Assembly (NCBI RefSeq): GCF_009646095.1
Contig: NZ_CP045725.1
Coordinates: forward strand, 3,224,001-3,288,000
Reading direction: 5' to 3'
Source of the DNA: Raineyella fluvialis
GTDB taxonomy: Bacteria > Actinomycetota > Actinomycetes > Propionibacteriales > Propionibacteriaceae
Length of the DNA: 64,000 bases
Below, one piece after another: positions 9,136 through 20,042 of this stretch. The first letter of the stretch is position 1, and each line of letters starts with the position of its first letter. The notes beneath the pieces were generated by a model. That model was not told the origin of the DNA and did not search any database. It saw nothing but the letters and a program-made list of their open reading frames with translations. The position numbers were made by a program, and so were the translations under genes.

Positions 9136-10893
9136 TCAGCGGACCACCTCGCGGTGCCCGGCGTCGAGGCGCCGGGTCCAGCCACGATGATCGAGGTGCT
9201 CCAGCAGCGGGATGACGACCCGGCGCGTCGTATCGAGAGCCTGCCGGGCCTCGCTGGTGGTGAAGGGCTGGGGCAGGCTCGCGAGTCGCCGCATGGCGAG
9301 TGCGGGGGCCGTCGGGGCCAGCACGATCTGATCGCCGAGGTCGAGTAACCTGCCCAGGCTCACCGCCGCAGCGATCTGGCGCGGGCCCAGCCCCAGCTCC
9401 GTCAGCTCCTGCCGCTCCGGGGCCAGGAACGGCTGTCGAGCCAGCCTGCGCTCGATCTCCACCAATCCGGGTTCGGCCGGCCCCAGGGTGGGCCGGGTGC
9501 CGGGCCGGGCGACGTGGCCCTCACACAGCTCCAGGCCCGCGTCCTCTGCCAAGGGTGCCAGCAGGGCACGGTCGGGCAGGCCGAGGACACCGGCGGCGGC
9601 AGCCATCGGCATCCGGGGACGCAACGGGTTGGTCGCGGCGTACGCGGCGACGCTCTGGCGCAGGGCCTCAGCCCAGCCCTCCCAGACCTCTCCGTCGATC
9701 AGGTAGTGACCGCTGCGGTGAACGCCGGCCAGTACCTCGTCCGGGGATCCGCCGAGGAGCTGCAGATCGTGGCGGGTCATCCAGCCGCGCCGATGCACCT
9801 CCCGCGCGGGATCCAGGTGGTGGGAGGCGTCTTCCAGCTCCGCTGCCCGCTGCCGGGCGGCGCCGCGCCGGTCGAGGTCCGGCGGGTCGGCGTCGAGGAC
9901 CACAGCACCGGCCAGCACGCGCTGCTGCCCCGGGTCGCGGAGCACCAGACGGTCACCTGCCTGCAGCGGCAGCGCCGCCCGCCAACTGATCCGGGCGAAG
10001 CGGGTCCCCAGCAGACGGACGTGCACCGCCCGGGAGGTCGTGCCGACGTGGGCCATCAGGTGGCCGGGAAGCCGGTCGGGGACGGGATTCAGGGCCACGT
10101 CGACGACCTCGCTGTGATGCCAGGCCCCCGTGAGCAGCGTGTCGCCGCGCACCACCTCGTCTGCGGCGACGTCGCGCAGGTTCACCGCCACGCGCGCCGG
10201 AGCCGACACCTGCGGATGGTCCTGGCCAAGGCTCTCGAGAGCGCGGATGCCGACCGTACGACCGGGCAGCTGGACGCGGTCCCCGACCCGCAGGGTGCCG
10301 GATTCCAGAGTGCCGGTGACAACAGTGCCGGCACCCCGGATGGTGAACGAACGATCGATCCACAACCGGACCCTGCTCGACGGGGCCGGTGCGGGCAGGC
10401 TTGCGATGAGCCGCGTCAGCGCGCCACGCAGCTCCTCGACCCCGTCGCCGGTCATTGCCGACACACTGACCGCCTCGCAGCCGGCCAGCGGGGTGGACCG
10501 GAGTCGCTCGCGGGCCTGCCCGAGCGCTGGGGCGGGGTCGGCCAGATCCTTGCGCGTGATGACCAGGAGCCCGTGGGAGATGCCGAGGGCGGTGATGGCG
10601 TCGAGGTGCTCCTGGCTCTGGGCACGCCAGCCCTCGTCGGCCGCGACGACCAGCATCACCGCGGGGACGGGTCCGAGCCCGGCCAGCATGTTGGCGATGA
10701 AACGCTCATGACCCGGCACGTCGACGAACGCCACCTCCTCGCCGGACGCGAGTCGCGTCCAGGCGAAGCCGAGGTCGATGGTGAGACCACGCGCCCGCTC
10801 CTCGGCCCAGCGATCGGGCTCGATCCCGGTCAGCGCCCTGACCAGGGTCGACTTGCCGTGGTCGACGTGGCCGGCGGTGGCGATCACCCTCAT
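9136..10893 (-). CDS. selB: Selenocysteine-specific elongation factor SelB
   Basis: 585 residues. The N terminus is an EF-Tu-like GTPase: GHVDHGKST (P-loop), [10 protein letters not shown] (switch I), DVPGHERF (G3) and TRKD (G4). Beta-barrel domains follow at about 170-340. The C-terminal half carries winged helices that read the SECIS hairpin; the last ends [16 protein letters not shown]. It carries Sec-tRNA-Sec to the ribosome at recoded UGA codons such as the one in fdhA nearby. Its ATG overlaps the selA stop (ATGA at 10890-10893). Confidence 0.96.
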   Translation of the reverse strand: MRVIATAGHVDHGKSTLVRALTGIEPDRWAEERARGLTIDLGFAWTRLASGEEVAFVDVPGHERFIANMLAGLGPVPAVMLVVAADEGWRAQSQEHLDAITALGISHGLLVITRKDLADPAPALGQARERLRSTPLAGCEAVSVSAMTGDGVEELRGALTRLIASLPAPAPSSRVRLWIDRSFTIRGAGTVVTGTLESGTLRVGDRVQLPGRTVGIRALESLGQDHPQVSAPARVAVNLRDVAADEVVRGDTLLTGAWHHSEVVDVALNPVPDRLPGHLMAHVGTTSRAVHVRLLGTRFARISWRAALPLQAGDRLVLRDPGQQRVLAGAVVLDADPPDLDRRGAARQRAAELEDASHHLDPAREVHRRGWMTRHDLQLLGGSPDEVLAGVHRSGHYLIDGEVWEGWAEALRQSVAAYAATNPLRPRMPMAAAAGVLGLPDRALLAPLAEDAGLELCEGHVARPGTRPTLGPAEPGLVEIERRLARQPFLAPERQELTELGLGPRQIAAAVSLGRLLDLGDQIVLAPTAPALAMRRLASLPQPFTTSEARQALDTTRRVVIPLLEHLDHRGWTRRLDAGHREVVR

Positions 10894-12194
10894 CCGGCAT
10901 CTCCCGTGGTGGTGAGGGCGGCCAGGATCGCGTCGCGCAGGGCGTCGTCATCGGCGGTGGGGACACAGCGCAGGTCGACCAGACACCGCCCCGCATCCAC
11001 CCGGGCGAGGACCGCCGGCTCGCCTCGACGCAGGAGCTCCGCCACCCTGCTCGGGAGGGCCACGGCGTAGCCGCTGAGCGCGACGCCAGGGGCACCGCCA
11101 CCGCCGACCCGGCCGGCCGATTCGACGATCTCCCCGCCCACCGCTTCGGCCAGCTTCCAGGTCCGGCCACGCAGATCCTCGGGGCGCAGGTGCCGCATCC
11201 GGGTGACGGGCGGTTCGGGGCCCGTCAGGGTCGCCTCCAGTGCGGCCAGGGTGAGCTTGTCCACCCTCAGCGCCCGGGCGAGCGGATGCCTGCGCAGCCG
11301 CTCGACGAACGGGGCGGCGCCGAGGACGATGCCGGCCTGCGGGCCCCCGAGGAGCTTGTCGCCGCTGGCCGTGACCAACGCCGCCCCCTGCCGCAGCGTC
11401 GTGGTGGCATCGGGCTCGTCCGGCAGGGCCGGGTCGGGTCCCAACAGGCCCGAACCGATGTCGGCGATCACGGGCACGCCGAGCCCGGCCAGCTGCGCGA
11501 TCTCCACACCGCTGGTGAAGCCCTCGATGCGGAAGTTGCTCGGATGGATTTTGAGGAGGCAGCCGGTCTCGGGACCGATCGCAGCGCGGTAGTCGTCCAG
11601 ATGCGTACGGTTCGTCGTCCCGACCTCGCGGAGCCGTGCGCCGGTCGAGGCGATCAGGTCGGGCAGCCGGAAGCCGTCCCCGATCTCCACCATCTCCCCC
11701 CGCGACACCACCACCTCCCGCCCCGCGGCGAGAGCTGTCGTCGCCAGCACCAGGGCGGCGGCACCGTTGTTGACCACCAGAGCCGCCTCGGCCGGCACAA
11801 CGGCGGACAGCAAGGCGTCGAGGACGCCACGACCTCGCCGAGAGCGCTGCCCGCTGGCCAGGTCGAGTTCGACGTCGACGTACCCGGCAGCGATGACCAA
11901 CGCCTCCACCGCGGCGGGGGACAGCGGTGCCCGTCCGATGTTGGTGTGGATCACGACCCCGGTGGCATTGATCACTGGTCGCAGGCTCGTCGCCCTGGTC
12001 GGCAGGGCGGCCAGGGCATGGCCACGGACGGACTCGGGAGGGATCTCGCCGGCGCGGGCACGCTGTTGCGCCTGGACGATCGCGGCCTTGACCCTGGCGG
12101 GTCCCAGCCGGTCGATCGCCGCGCGGAAGCCGGGCTCGTCCATGAGCACATCCGTGCGGGGTATGGCACGCCGCGGATCACCGGCCACCGGCAT
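10890..12194 (-). CDS. selA: L-seryl-tRNA(Sec) selenium transferase SelA
   Basis: 434 residues. SelA is a PLP enzyme that turns Ser-tRNA-Sec into Sec-tRNA-Sec with selenophosphate. Visible: the actinobacterial N-terminal [10 protein letters not shown] motif, then [20 protein letters not shown], the [13 protein letters not shown] substrate loop and the PLP lysine in [12 protein letters not shown]. The DPRR motif fixes the start at ATG 12194, 13 bases downstream of the tRNA-Sec CCA end; longer readings would run through the tRNA gene. The ribosome-binding site is weak and crowded against the start, so expression may depend on the tRNA transcript. Confidence 0.95.
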   Translation of the reverse strand: MPVAGDPRRAIPRTDVLMDEPGFRAAIDRLGPARVKAAIVQAQQRARAGEIPPESVRGHALAALPTRATSLRPVINATGVVIHTNIGRAPLSPAAVEALVIAAGYVDVELDLASGQRSRRGRGVLDALLSAVVPAEAALVVNNGAAALVLATTALAAGREVVVSRGEMVEIGDGFRLPDLIASTGARLREVGTTNRTHLDDYRAAIGPETGCLLKIHPSNFRIEGFTSGVEIAQLAGLGVPVIADIGSGLLGPDPALPDEPDATTTLRQGAALVTASGDKLLGGPQAGIVLGAAPFVERLRRHPLARALRVDKLTLAALEATLTGPEPPVTRMRHLRPEDLRGRTWKLAEAVGGEIVESAGRVGGGGAPGVALSGYAVALPSRVAELLRRGEPAVLARVDAGRCLVDLRCVPTADDDALRDAILAALTTTGDAG

Positions 12195-12207
12195 CCCTTC
12201 GTGGTGA

Positions 12208-12302
12208 TGGCGGAGGCGGACGGGAATCGAACCCGCCAGGCCGAGATACCCGGCCTCACCGGTTTTGAAGACCGGGGGACCACCAGGTACCCATACGCCT
12301 CC
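12208..12302 (-). tRNA. selC: tRNA-Sec (anticodon TCA)
   Basis: 95 bases including encoded CCA at 12208-12210. The anticodon loop CTTCAAA carries TCA between CCGGT and ACCGG stem halves. The long variable arm and extended acceptor/T stack are those of a selenocysteine tRNA, and the length matches E. coli selC. The seven outer acceptor pairs are perfect (GGAGGCG with CGCCTCC); the expected eighth pair is a T-C mismatch. Discriminator G73. It is the first element of a tRNA-selA-selB transcript, reading UGA in fdhA. Confidence 0.95.
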
Positions 12303-12454
12303 CTCGGCCAGGAGTCTAGCCGGAGGGCGCGGCTCGGCCAGGGGGAAATGCGTGCACACGTGTCGATCGGCGAGAACCCATGCCGCGCCCCTGTCGCGCC
12401 CGGCACTCCGCGCTTCCCCTGTCCCGGGGCCATGCCGATCGTTAGGCTCGTCAC

Positions 12455-13440
12455 ATGAGTGAGACCCGGCTGACCCAGTTCGCCCATGGGGGAGGGTGCG
12501 CCTGCAAGATCCCGCCCGGTGAGTTGGAGGAGATGGTCGGCGGTCTGGTGGGCCGCCGCGATCCCCGACTCGTCGTCGGACTCGATGACGGCGACGACGC
12601 CGCCGTCGTCCGGCTCCGGGACGCCGGTGACGAGGTGGTCATCTCCACAGCTGACTTCTTCACCCCCGTGGTGGACGACGCGTACGACTGGGGCCGGATC
12701 GCCGCCGCGAATGCCCTCAGCGACATCTACGCGATGGGCGGCCTGCCGACGATGGCGATCAACCTGCTCGGATGGCCGCGCGGCGTGCTCCCGACGGAAC
12801 TGGCCAGGGAAGTGCTGCGGGGCGCGCTGGACGTCTGCGACCAGGCGGACACCCCCTGGTCGGCGGCCACAGTATCGACTCCCCGGAACCGACCTATGGT
12901 CTCGCCGTGACGGGGGTGGGACGTGCCGATCGCCTCCTGCGCAACGATGCGGCCCGGGCGGGGACACCGATCAGCCTGACAAAGCCGCTCGGCGTCGGGG
13001 TGCTGAACAACCGTCACAAGGCCACCGGCGAGGTCTTCGCGCACGCCGTGGAGTCGATGGTCGCCCTCAACGCCGCTGCTTCGGCGGCCGCCCTTGCCGC
13101 CAGGATCACCGCGGCCACCGACGTCACCGGGTTCGGGCTGCTGGGGCACCTGTACAAGATGGCCCGGGCCTCCGGGGTCACGGCGGTCGTGGACGCGGCC
13201 GCCGTCCCGTACCTGGCCGATGCCCGTGAGTCGTTGGCCGCCGGGTTCATCCCGGGCGGCAGTCGCCGGAACCTGGAGTGGGTCAGGCCGTGTCTCGACA
13301 GCCGAGTGGGCGAGGACGAGTTGCTGCTGCTGGCTGACGCGCAGACCTCCGGCGGCCTGCTGCTCGGCGGGGAGATCGCCGGAGCGCCGGTGATCGGAGA
13401 GTTCGTCCCGGCCGGTCCGGCGGCCGTGGTCGTCCGCTGA
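12455..13440 (+). CDS. selD: Selenide, water dikinase SelD, frame broken once
   Basis: Makes selenophosphate from selenide and ATP for SelA. The N terminus has the catalytic Cys motif GGGCACKIPP (Cys form, not Sec), followed by LVVGLDDGDDAAVV and ANALSDIYAMGGLP. The frame breaks after CDQADTP: GGHSIDSPEPTYGLAVTG and the rest, up to the C-terminal half, are in the next frame. One base added to the C5 run 12852-12856 restores a 328-residue protein of normal length. It diverges from tRNA-Sec/selA and converges with the formate dehydrogenase operon. Confidence 0.92.
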
Positions 13441-13455
13441 CCGCGGCCGGTCCGC

Positions 13456-14614
13456 TCAGGCCGAGGGCGATCGCACCTCGTCCCCCAGAGGCATGTCCCC
13501 GGGACCGCGGCTGGCCCCGGCGCCACCCCCGACGACGTCGTTGCTCGCGGCCAGTCACCGCCCGGCTGGGTGATCCCGTGTCCCTCGGCCGCCACGCGCT
13601 CGGCGCGGGCCCGCTGCGGCTGGACCGTGTAGCGCGGATCCTTCGCGGACTCGATCCCAGCGCGGAAGATCGCGAAGCGGGTGCAGACCGAGCCGGCCAT
13701 CAGCGCCAGACCGCTGATGGCGGCCCCCGCACGATGGCGGCCCAGCACGGCCGCCCCCAGCGCTCCGGCAACGGACAGGGCGCGGGCCGCCGCGTTCAGC
13801 CTGCCGGCGTCGCCCTCATGCAGGGGCTGGGCGAGATCGCCGAGGTCGCGCTTCATCAAGGCGTCCGCGGCCAGGTCCGCGGCGACGGCGAGGACTGCCG
13901 TCGTACGTACGGGACCGGTTTCGGCCGGGGAGTGGTGACCAGCGCCAGCCCGCTCCCGGCGGCAAGGGCGGAGGCGACGAACACGAAGGGCAGCTTCGGG
14001 TAGGCCTCGTGCCAGGTGGGCGACGCGGTGTCCGCCAGCAGCACCGCCGTGTAGGCCGCCAACGGCGGGGCGAAGAACGCCGTCCCGGCACTGGCCAGGC
14101 CGTCGACGAGACCTATCGCTGAACGCAACGTCGAGCCGCGCGGCACCATCGCGCAGGCCACCTCGGTCGCGATCCCCGTTCCCGCGGCGGCGCTGAATCC
14201 GGTCAGGATCCAGGTGCCGACGGACATCGGCGAGGTGAGCTTCACCGTGCGGATCATGTTGATCGCCCGCTCGGGGCGACCCAGATCCTTCATCAGGGTC
14301 AGACCGCTCGCTGCGGCGCCGAGGATGGCGGCGATCCGGGCCCGCCGCCGCAAGCGAGGCCGCCCCGTCGCATGTCCCCCCGCCGCCAGCAGCCCGGAGC
14401 CGGCCGCGAGACCGCCGATGAACAGGTACGTCGGGATGGGGTTACCCCACGGCGCCGGCTTCACGACGTTCCGCCCGTAGTAACTGGTGAAGTCAGCCTC
14501 CGGGACAGTGGCGTTCGGATCCGCCCTGCGCCGGCGCCGGGCGTCCTGACCCGGTGAGGCCGGGCGACGCGGCGGCTCGGGTGGGCGGTCCTGGTCGAAC
14601 GGGCTCGTGCTCAT
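13456..14614 (-). CDS. NrfD/PsrC-type membrane subunit of formate dehydrogenase, frame broken twice
   Basis: Third gene of the formate dehydrogenase operon; its ATG overlaps the fdhB stop (14611-14614). Hydrophobic helices begin at about residue 60 (IPTYLFIGGLAAGSGLLAAGG), with the NrfD-like LKDLGRPERAINMIRTVKLTSPMSVGTWIL-type loop after them. It is the quinone-facing anchor taking electrons from FdhB. The first frame ends at 13856, but the family sequence continues in another frame. One C in the run at 13927-13930 and one more at 13497-13500 give a 386-residue protein ending at TGA 13456-13458, 15 bases from the selD stop. The second correction is less certain. Confidence 0.75.
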
Positions 14615-15639
14615 CTCATCCTTCCGGTCCCCGCGAAGATCGCGATCACGGCGCCGAGCATGGCGGTGCCGGCGATCCCGGCCCGGGTGAACATCGCCCC
14701 CAGGTCAGCGGTCGGCACCACCGGGTCCGGCGGCAGGCCGTACGCCTCGGGTTCGTCCATCAACAGGAACACCGATCCGGTGCCACCGACGCCGTCCTCG
14801 GGGTTCGCGCCGTACAGCCGGGCCTCGGTGTGGCCCTGGGCATGGAGCGTCGCGAGTCGCTCCCGCGCGAGCTTCACCATCTCGTCGTGGTCGCCGTACT
14901 TGATGCTGGTGGTGGGGCAGGTCTGGGCGCAGGCGGGGGTGCCGCCGACGCCGATCCGGTCGTAGCAGAGGGTGCACTTCTGCGCGACGCCGGCCTTGGG
15001 GATCGCTTCACGTTGCCCGTTGCCGACTTCGACGGTGCCGGCCTCACGGCGGCCGATCACACCGAAGGGGCAGGCCGCCACGCAGTAGCCACAGCCGTTG
15101 CAGACGTCGTCCTGGACCACGACGGTGCCGAACTCGGTACGGAACAGCGCCCCGGTCGGGCACACGTCGAGGCACCCGGCGTGCGTGCAGTGCTTGCAGA
15201 CGTCCGAACTCATCAGCCAGCGGACGTCAGGCAACTCCGCCTCGGCCCCGACCGCCGCGCCGTCGGAGGGTCCAGGGGGAGTGGACGTCGCAGCCGCGGC
15301 GGGCTGCCCGATCGTCGGCATCCCCAGCGAAACCGCGCCCGAGCGGCGGGCCCTGGCCAACTGCTCGGCGTCCTGTTCGACGAAAGCGACGTGTCGCCAG
15401 GTATTGGCGCCCAGATGGCCGGTGTTGTCGTACGACGAGCCGAGCATCTGCAGGCCCCCCTCGTCGACCGGACGACCGGGGACGTGGTTCCATTCCTTGC
15501 AGGCCACTTCGCAGGCCTTGCAGCCGATGCAGATCGAAGTGTCGGTGAAGAAACCCTTCCTCGGCCGATGCGGCTCCCAGTTCGCATCGGCGGCGGGATC
15601 GGTGGGGCCCGTGAGTTGCCTGCGCCAGAATCCCATCAC
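14611..15639 (-). CDS. Formate dehydrogenase iron-sulfur subunit FdhB
   Basis: 342 residues of a ferredoxin-like electron-transfer subunit. Four cysteine clusters are visible: CIGCKACEVACK near 37, CKHCTHAGCLDVCP near 150, CNGCGYCVAACP near 182 and CTLCYDRI...CAQTCP near 220-240, enough for four [4Fe-4S] centres. A hydrophobic C-terminal helix (about 318-335) could anchor it next to the NrfD-like subunit. The GTG at 15639 overlaps the fdhA stop; an ATG follows directly. It passes electrons from FdhA to the membrane subunit. Confidence 0.94.
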   Translation of the reverse strand: MMGFWRRQLTGPTDPAADANWEPHRPRKGFFTDTSICIGCKACEVACKEWNHVPGRPVDEGGLQMLGSSYDNTGHLGANTWRHVAFVEQDAEQLARARRSGAVSLGMPTIGQPAAAATSTPPGPSDGAAVGAEAELPDVRWLMSSDVCKHCTHAGCLDVCPTGALFRTEFGTVVVQDDVCNGCGYCVAACPFGVIGRREAGTVEVGNGQREAIPKAGVAQKCTLCYDRIGVGGTPACAQTCPTTSIKYGDHDEMVKLARERLATLHAQGHTEARLYGANPEDGVGGTGSVFLLMDEPEAYGLPPDPVVPTADLGAMFTRAGIAGTAMLGAVIAIFAGTGRMR

Positions 15640-18600
15640 TCCTCCTCCGCTTCGTGGACGTCGGTGCCCGGGGCGCTCTCCTCGGCATCGCCGGGTGTCC
15701 CCGCGAGGGCGCTCCCGAGTGCCGCGTTGCTGGTCTGGGGGGTGATGCCCGCCCGGCGGCGATACTCCTCGACCAGCTCCAGCAGGGCAGGGCCCCGCGG
15801 CCGTCGACCCGGACGGATGTCGCAGGAGGCGACCTTGGACTCCTGGATCTGGACGTTCGGGTCGAGGACGACACCGAACAGGTCGTTGGCCGCGTCCCCG
15901 CTGACGATGGCCTGGTTACCCGTTGCCCAGTGGTACGGCATGGCGATCTGGTGCACCGTACGACCCTCGATGGTCAGGGCCGATATCCGGTCCGTCACCA
16001 TCACCCGGGCCTCGATCGCGGCCCGAGCCGAGATGATGGTGGCCCACCCCCGGTCCTCCAGGCCCCTTTCGGCGGCCAGTTCGGGCGACACCTCGCAGAA
16101 CATCTCCGGTTGGAGCTCAGCGAGGTAGGGCAACCAACGGCTCATCCCGCCGGCTGTGTGGTGTTCGGTGAGTCGGAAGGTCGAGAAGACGTACGGATAC
16201 ACTTCGGCCCCCGGTGCGTTACCGGACGGAGCGAACAGGTTGTCGGGACGCCGGAACGTCCCCCGCGCCGGATTGGACTGCTGGGTGTAGAGCGGATTGA
16301 CGATCGGCGACTCATTCGCCTCGTAGTGGGTGGGGAACGGCCCGTCCACCAGGCCCTTCGGGGCGAAGAGCCAGCCCTTGCCGTCGGCCTGCATGATGAA
16401 CGGATCGATGCCGTCCAGGCCCTTCGGTCCTCCCGTGCCGTCCGGTGCACGGTAGGAGGGCGCGGTCTGGGGCGGGAAGTCGGGTACGTCCTTGCCGGTC
16501 CACTTGCCAGTCTCCTCGTCCCACCAGACATACTTCTTGCGCTCGCTCCAGGGCTTCCCGTCCGGATCGGCGGAGGCACGGTTGTAGAGGATGCGCCGAT
16601 TGGCGGGCCAGGCCCAGCCCCACTTGGAGGCCACCAAGTCCTGCTCGTCGGCGGGCACCCGGTTCGCGGCATGGTTGGTGCCGTCGGCATAGACGCCGGT
16701 GTAGATCCAGCAGCCGCCACTCGTCGAACCGTCCGCTGCCATCTCGGTGTAGGCGTTGAGCAGTTGACCCGCCTTCTCCCCACTGAGGTGGCGGCCGTTG
16801 ACCTCCATCAGGACGGACTCCGGGACGATCTCACCATGCTCGTCGACCGGGTAGTCCCAGGTGACGTCGAGCAGGGCGCGGTCCCGTGGGTCACCCGAAC
16901 CGGCCACCTTCTCCCGCAGCTTCTTGCCGAGCAGGTAGAAGAACTGCAGGTCGCTCATCGCCTCGCCCGGCGGCGACACCGCCTTCTCCCGCCACTGCAG
17001 CAGGCGCTGGGTCTGGGTGAAGCTGCCGGCCTTCTCCACGTGGGTGGCTGCGGGCAGGAAGAACACCTCGGTGCCGATGTCCTCGGTGACGAGCTCACCG
17101 CTCTCGATCTCGGGGCTGGCCCTCCAGAAATCCGCGGTCTCGATCAGCTGGAAGTCCCGGACGACCAACCACTTCAGGTGGGCGAGGCCGAGCCGCTGCA
17201 TCTTGGCGTTGGCCGAGCCCACCGCGGGGTTCTGCCCGATCACGAAGTAGCCGGCGATCTCGTCGCGCAGCATCGACATCACCGTCTGATAGGTGCCGTG
17301 GGCACCGGTCAACCGAGGGAGATGGTCGAAGCACCAGTCGTTCTCCTTGGTGGCGGCGTCACCCCAGTAGGACTTCATCAGACTGACCATGTAGGCGTCG
17401 GCGTTCGCCCAAAAGCCCTTCTGCTGCTTGGACGCGATGTTGGCGAGGTACTCCTCGAAGGTGTCCTGCTGACCGGCCACCGGCATCGGCAGGTAGCCGG
17501 GCAGCAGGTTGTACAGGGTGGGGATGTCCGTGGACCCCTGGATCGAGGCATGACCACGCAGCGCCATGATCCCGCCGCCGGGACGGCCCATGTTGCCGAG
17601 CAGCAACTGCAGGATCGCCGCCGTACGGATGATCTGGGCCCCCATACTGTGCTGGGTCCAACCGACCGCGTAGCAGAAGGCGGTCGTGCGCTCGCGCCCC
17701 GAGTTGCTGGTGATCGCGTCGGCCAGATAGGCGAAGTCCTCCGGGGAGATGCCACACGCCTGCTGCACCATCTCGGGGGTGTAGCGCCGGTAGTGCTTCT
17801 TCAGCAGTTGGAAGACGCACTGGGGGTCGGTCAGCGTCTCGTCGCGCTCCAGTTCGGCGTGCTCCAGGGACGGTCCACCGGACCCGTGGCTCTCGCCCGC
17901 GGAGCTGGTGCTGAGGTCGCTGCCATGAGGATGACCCCCGGACGGCCCGGCGACACCGCCCAGCTTGCCGCCCTCGAGGGACTCCACGTCACCCTCCGAC
18001 TTGTACGCCCAGCTGGTCAGGTCGTACGAGTGGCGGTCCTCGTTGAAGCCGCTGAACACGCCATCCAGGTCCTCCGTGTCGCGGAAGTCGTCGTTCACGA
18101 TCGTCGCGGCATTGGTGTAGTTGAGCACGTACTCGTGGAACCACAGATCGTTGCTCAGCACATGGTTGATCAGGGCACCGAGGAGAACGATGTCACTGCC
18201 CGCCCGGATCGGCAGGTGCCGATCCGCCTGCGCCGACGTACGGGTGAAGCGTGGGTCGACGTGGATGATCTTCGCCCCCCGCAGCTTGGCCTCGGTCACC
18301 CACTGGAAACCGACCGGATGGCACTCGGCCATGTTGGAGCCCTGGATGACGATGCAGTCGGAGTTCGACAGGTCCTGCAGGTACTGCGTGGCGCCACCGC
18401 GCCCGAACGAGGTCCCCAGACTGGGGACCGTGGCGGAGTGTCAAATACGCGCCTGGTTCTCGATCTGCAACGCCCCTGCGGCGGTGAAGAGCTTCTTGAT
18501 CAGGTAGTTCTCTTCGTTGTCGAGAGTGGCCCCGCCGAGGGCGGCGATGCCCATCGTGCGGTGCAGGGCATGACCCTTGTCGTCGTGCTCCTGCCAGTAG

Positions 18601-19010
18601 TCGTGGCGGGCGGCGAGGAAGCGGTCGGCGATCATGTCGATCGCGGTGTCCGGGTCGAGGTGTTCCCACTCGGTGCCGTGCGGTCGCCGGTACATCACCT
18701 TCGTGATCCGGCTGGGGGAGTTGACCAACTGTTCGCTGGCCGCCCCCTTCGGGCACAACCTGCCGCGGCTGATGGGGGACTCGGGGTCTCCCTCGATCTG
18801 GGTGACCTTGCCGTCCTGGACGAAGACGCGCTGTCCGCAGCCGACAGCGCAGTAGGGGCAGACACTGCGGGCCACGCTGTCCGCGGTCTGCGTCCGCGGA
18901 ACGATATTCCGCGTCTTTTCGCTGGTAACCGCAGGACCGCGGCCGAGCAGATCACCGGTGCGCAACTGGCGCACGATCGGCCATTCCAGAAACGTCTTGC
19001 CCATGCCCAT
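15636..19010 (-). CDS. Formate dehydrogenase catalytic subunit, selenoprotein (UGA = Sec190)
   Basis: 1124 residues when TGA 18441-18443 is read as selenocysteine. It oxidises formate to CO2 at a Mo/W-bis-pterin centre. N-terminal [4Fe-4S] motif CPYCAVGC...CPKG near 58-95; the UGA follows ENQARI and precedes HSATVPSLGTSFGRGG, the exact site of Sec in E. coli FdnG/FdhF. The frame is open on both sides (15636-18440 and 18444-19010). A Gly/Ser/His-rich linker, unusual for the family, lies near residues 330-370. No twin-arginine signal is seen, suggesting a cytoplasmic-facing enzyme. The start at ATG 19010 is chosen for the GGAGGG upstream and the family-like KTFLEWPIVRQLRTGDLLGR start. Confidence 0.93.
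18400..18443 (-). promoter_or_regulatory. Bacterial SECIS hairpin with the Sec UGA
   Basis: Directly after TGA 18441-18443 on the coding strand, 11 bases lead to a perfect 7-bp stem: GGTCCCC and GGGGACC (18411-18417 with 18423-18429) around the loop AGTCT. The distance from UGA to loop (about 18-22 bases) and the GU-containing loop resemble the E. coli fdhF SECIS bound by SelB. Confidence 0.85.
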
Positions 19011-19205
19011 CTCGGCATCCCTCCATGAGAGGCAACTCACGCTGGTGGTGTCAGCCTAGGGCGGGGTGGCGGTGGATGACCATAGCCTGCGGCGAAATCC
19101 TCTGGACGTCGCGTCCGTCGACCGACGGGCCTGCGGGGACCGGACGAGCAGGGACCGGACCAGCTGGGCCGGACAGCCGGTATCCGCTCCCGGTCCCCCT
19201 ACGCT

Positions 19206-19940
19206 GTGCCTGTGATCCTGCTGCTGTTGATCGTCGTAGGGGTGCTGGGGAGGTTGGGACAACGCCGGCGATGGCGCTGGAGCGTCGGGCTCGTCGAGCA
19301 GTGGCATCGGCTTCGACCGCCCGTGTGGACGTGGGTCCGCACCGCACCGTTGACCTATTCCTATCTGGGGCTGCTCGCGTTCACCACCTGGCTCCTCGTA
19401 CGGACGGACACCGGGCTTCGTACGGCCTTCCTGGCCGCTCAGAGCACGAATCTCCACGAGCTGAGCATCAACCCCATCCCCGTGCTGCTCCGCAGTGTGT
19501 TCTACGTGACGCCACTCGAGTTCGCCATGTGGGTCGTGGCGTTCACCGTCGTTCTGGCCCCGCTGGAGCGCTGGATTGGGGTGAAGCGATGGCTGATCGT
19601 GTTCTGGGCGGGTCACATCGGCGCAACGCTGGTCACCGCGGTCGCGGTCGCCTGGGGCGTCGGGGTGGGAAGGCTACCGACGGATGTCGCGTTCGTCGTC
19701 GACGTCGGCGCCAGCTACGGCTTCGCCGCCCTCCTCGGACTCGCCGGCTACTGGTTCGGCGGCCGTACCCAGTGGTTGTGGGCGGCGGTTCTCACCCTGA
19801 TCTGGATGATGATCTTCGTGCTGGCCCCGCAGACCACCAATGCCGGTCACCTGGTGGCGTTCCTGCTGGGGGTGGCGATGCGCCCACTCGTACGTGGCCT
19901 GCACCCCAGGACCCCGGTCCTCTCGTCACCGTCCGTCTGA
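19206..19940 (+). CDS. Rhomboid-like membrane protein
   Basis: 244 residues with about six or seven hydrophobic helices, beginning with VILLLLIVVGVLG. The segment DVGASYGFAALLGLAGYWFGG (about 158-178) and the later NAGHLVAFLLGVAMRP fit the Ser (GxSxG-like) and His helices of rhomboid-fold proteins found in actinobacteria. Whether it is an active intramembrane serine protease is not clear: a Ser and a His are present in plausible places, but the loop is not the canonical GxSG. It starts at GTG and stands alone between the fdh operon and an MFS gene. Confidence 0.65.
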   Translation: MPVILLLLIVVGVLGRLGQRRRWRWSVGLVEQWHRLRPPVWTWVRTAPLTYSYLGLLAFTTWLLVRTDTGLRTAFLAAQSTNLHELSINPIPVLLRSVFYVTPLEFAMWVVAFTVVLAPLERWIGVKRWLIVFWAGHIGATLVTAVAVAWGVGVGRLPTDVAFVVDVGASYGFAALLGLAGYWFGGRTQWLWAAVLTLIWMMIFVLAPQTTNAGHLVAFLLGVAMRPLVRGLHPRTPVLSSPSV

Positions 19941-20042
19941 GGATCAGCCCCGGCAGGCACAACGCCGAGGGACGTCGACACGAGTGCGGACAGGCCAACG
20001 GGGGCGGGAGCAGCTGTCCGCCGACGCGTCGGGCCGCGGCTC

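Noticed and set aside
12852-12856. Programmed frameshift in selD
   Set aside because: The break is at the same kind of C run as in ten other places and no slippery heptamer with structure is visible.
18441-18443. UGA in fdhA as a disabling mutation
   Set aside because: Position matches the Sec of known formate dehydrogenases, the hairpin follows, and all sel genes are adjacent.
15654-19028. Long open frame opposite fdhA
   Set aside because: A shadow of the GC-rich codon pattern of fdhA; no ribosome-binding site and no family-like motifs.
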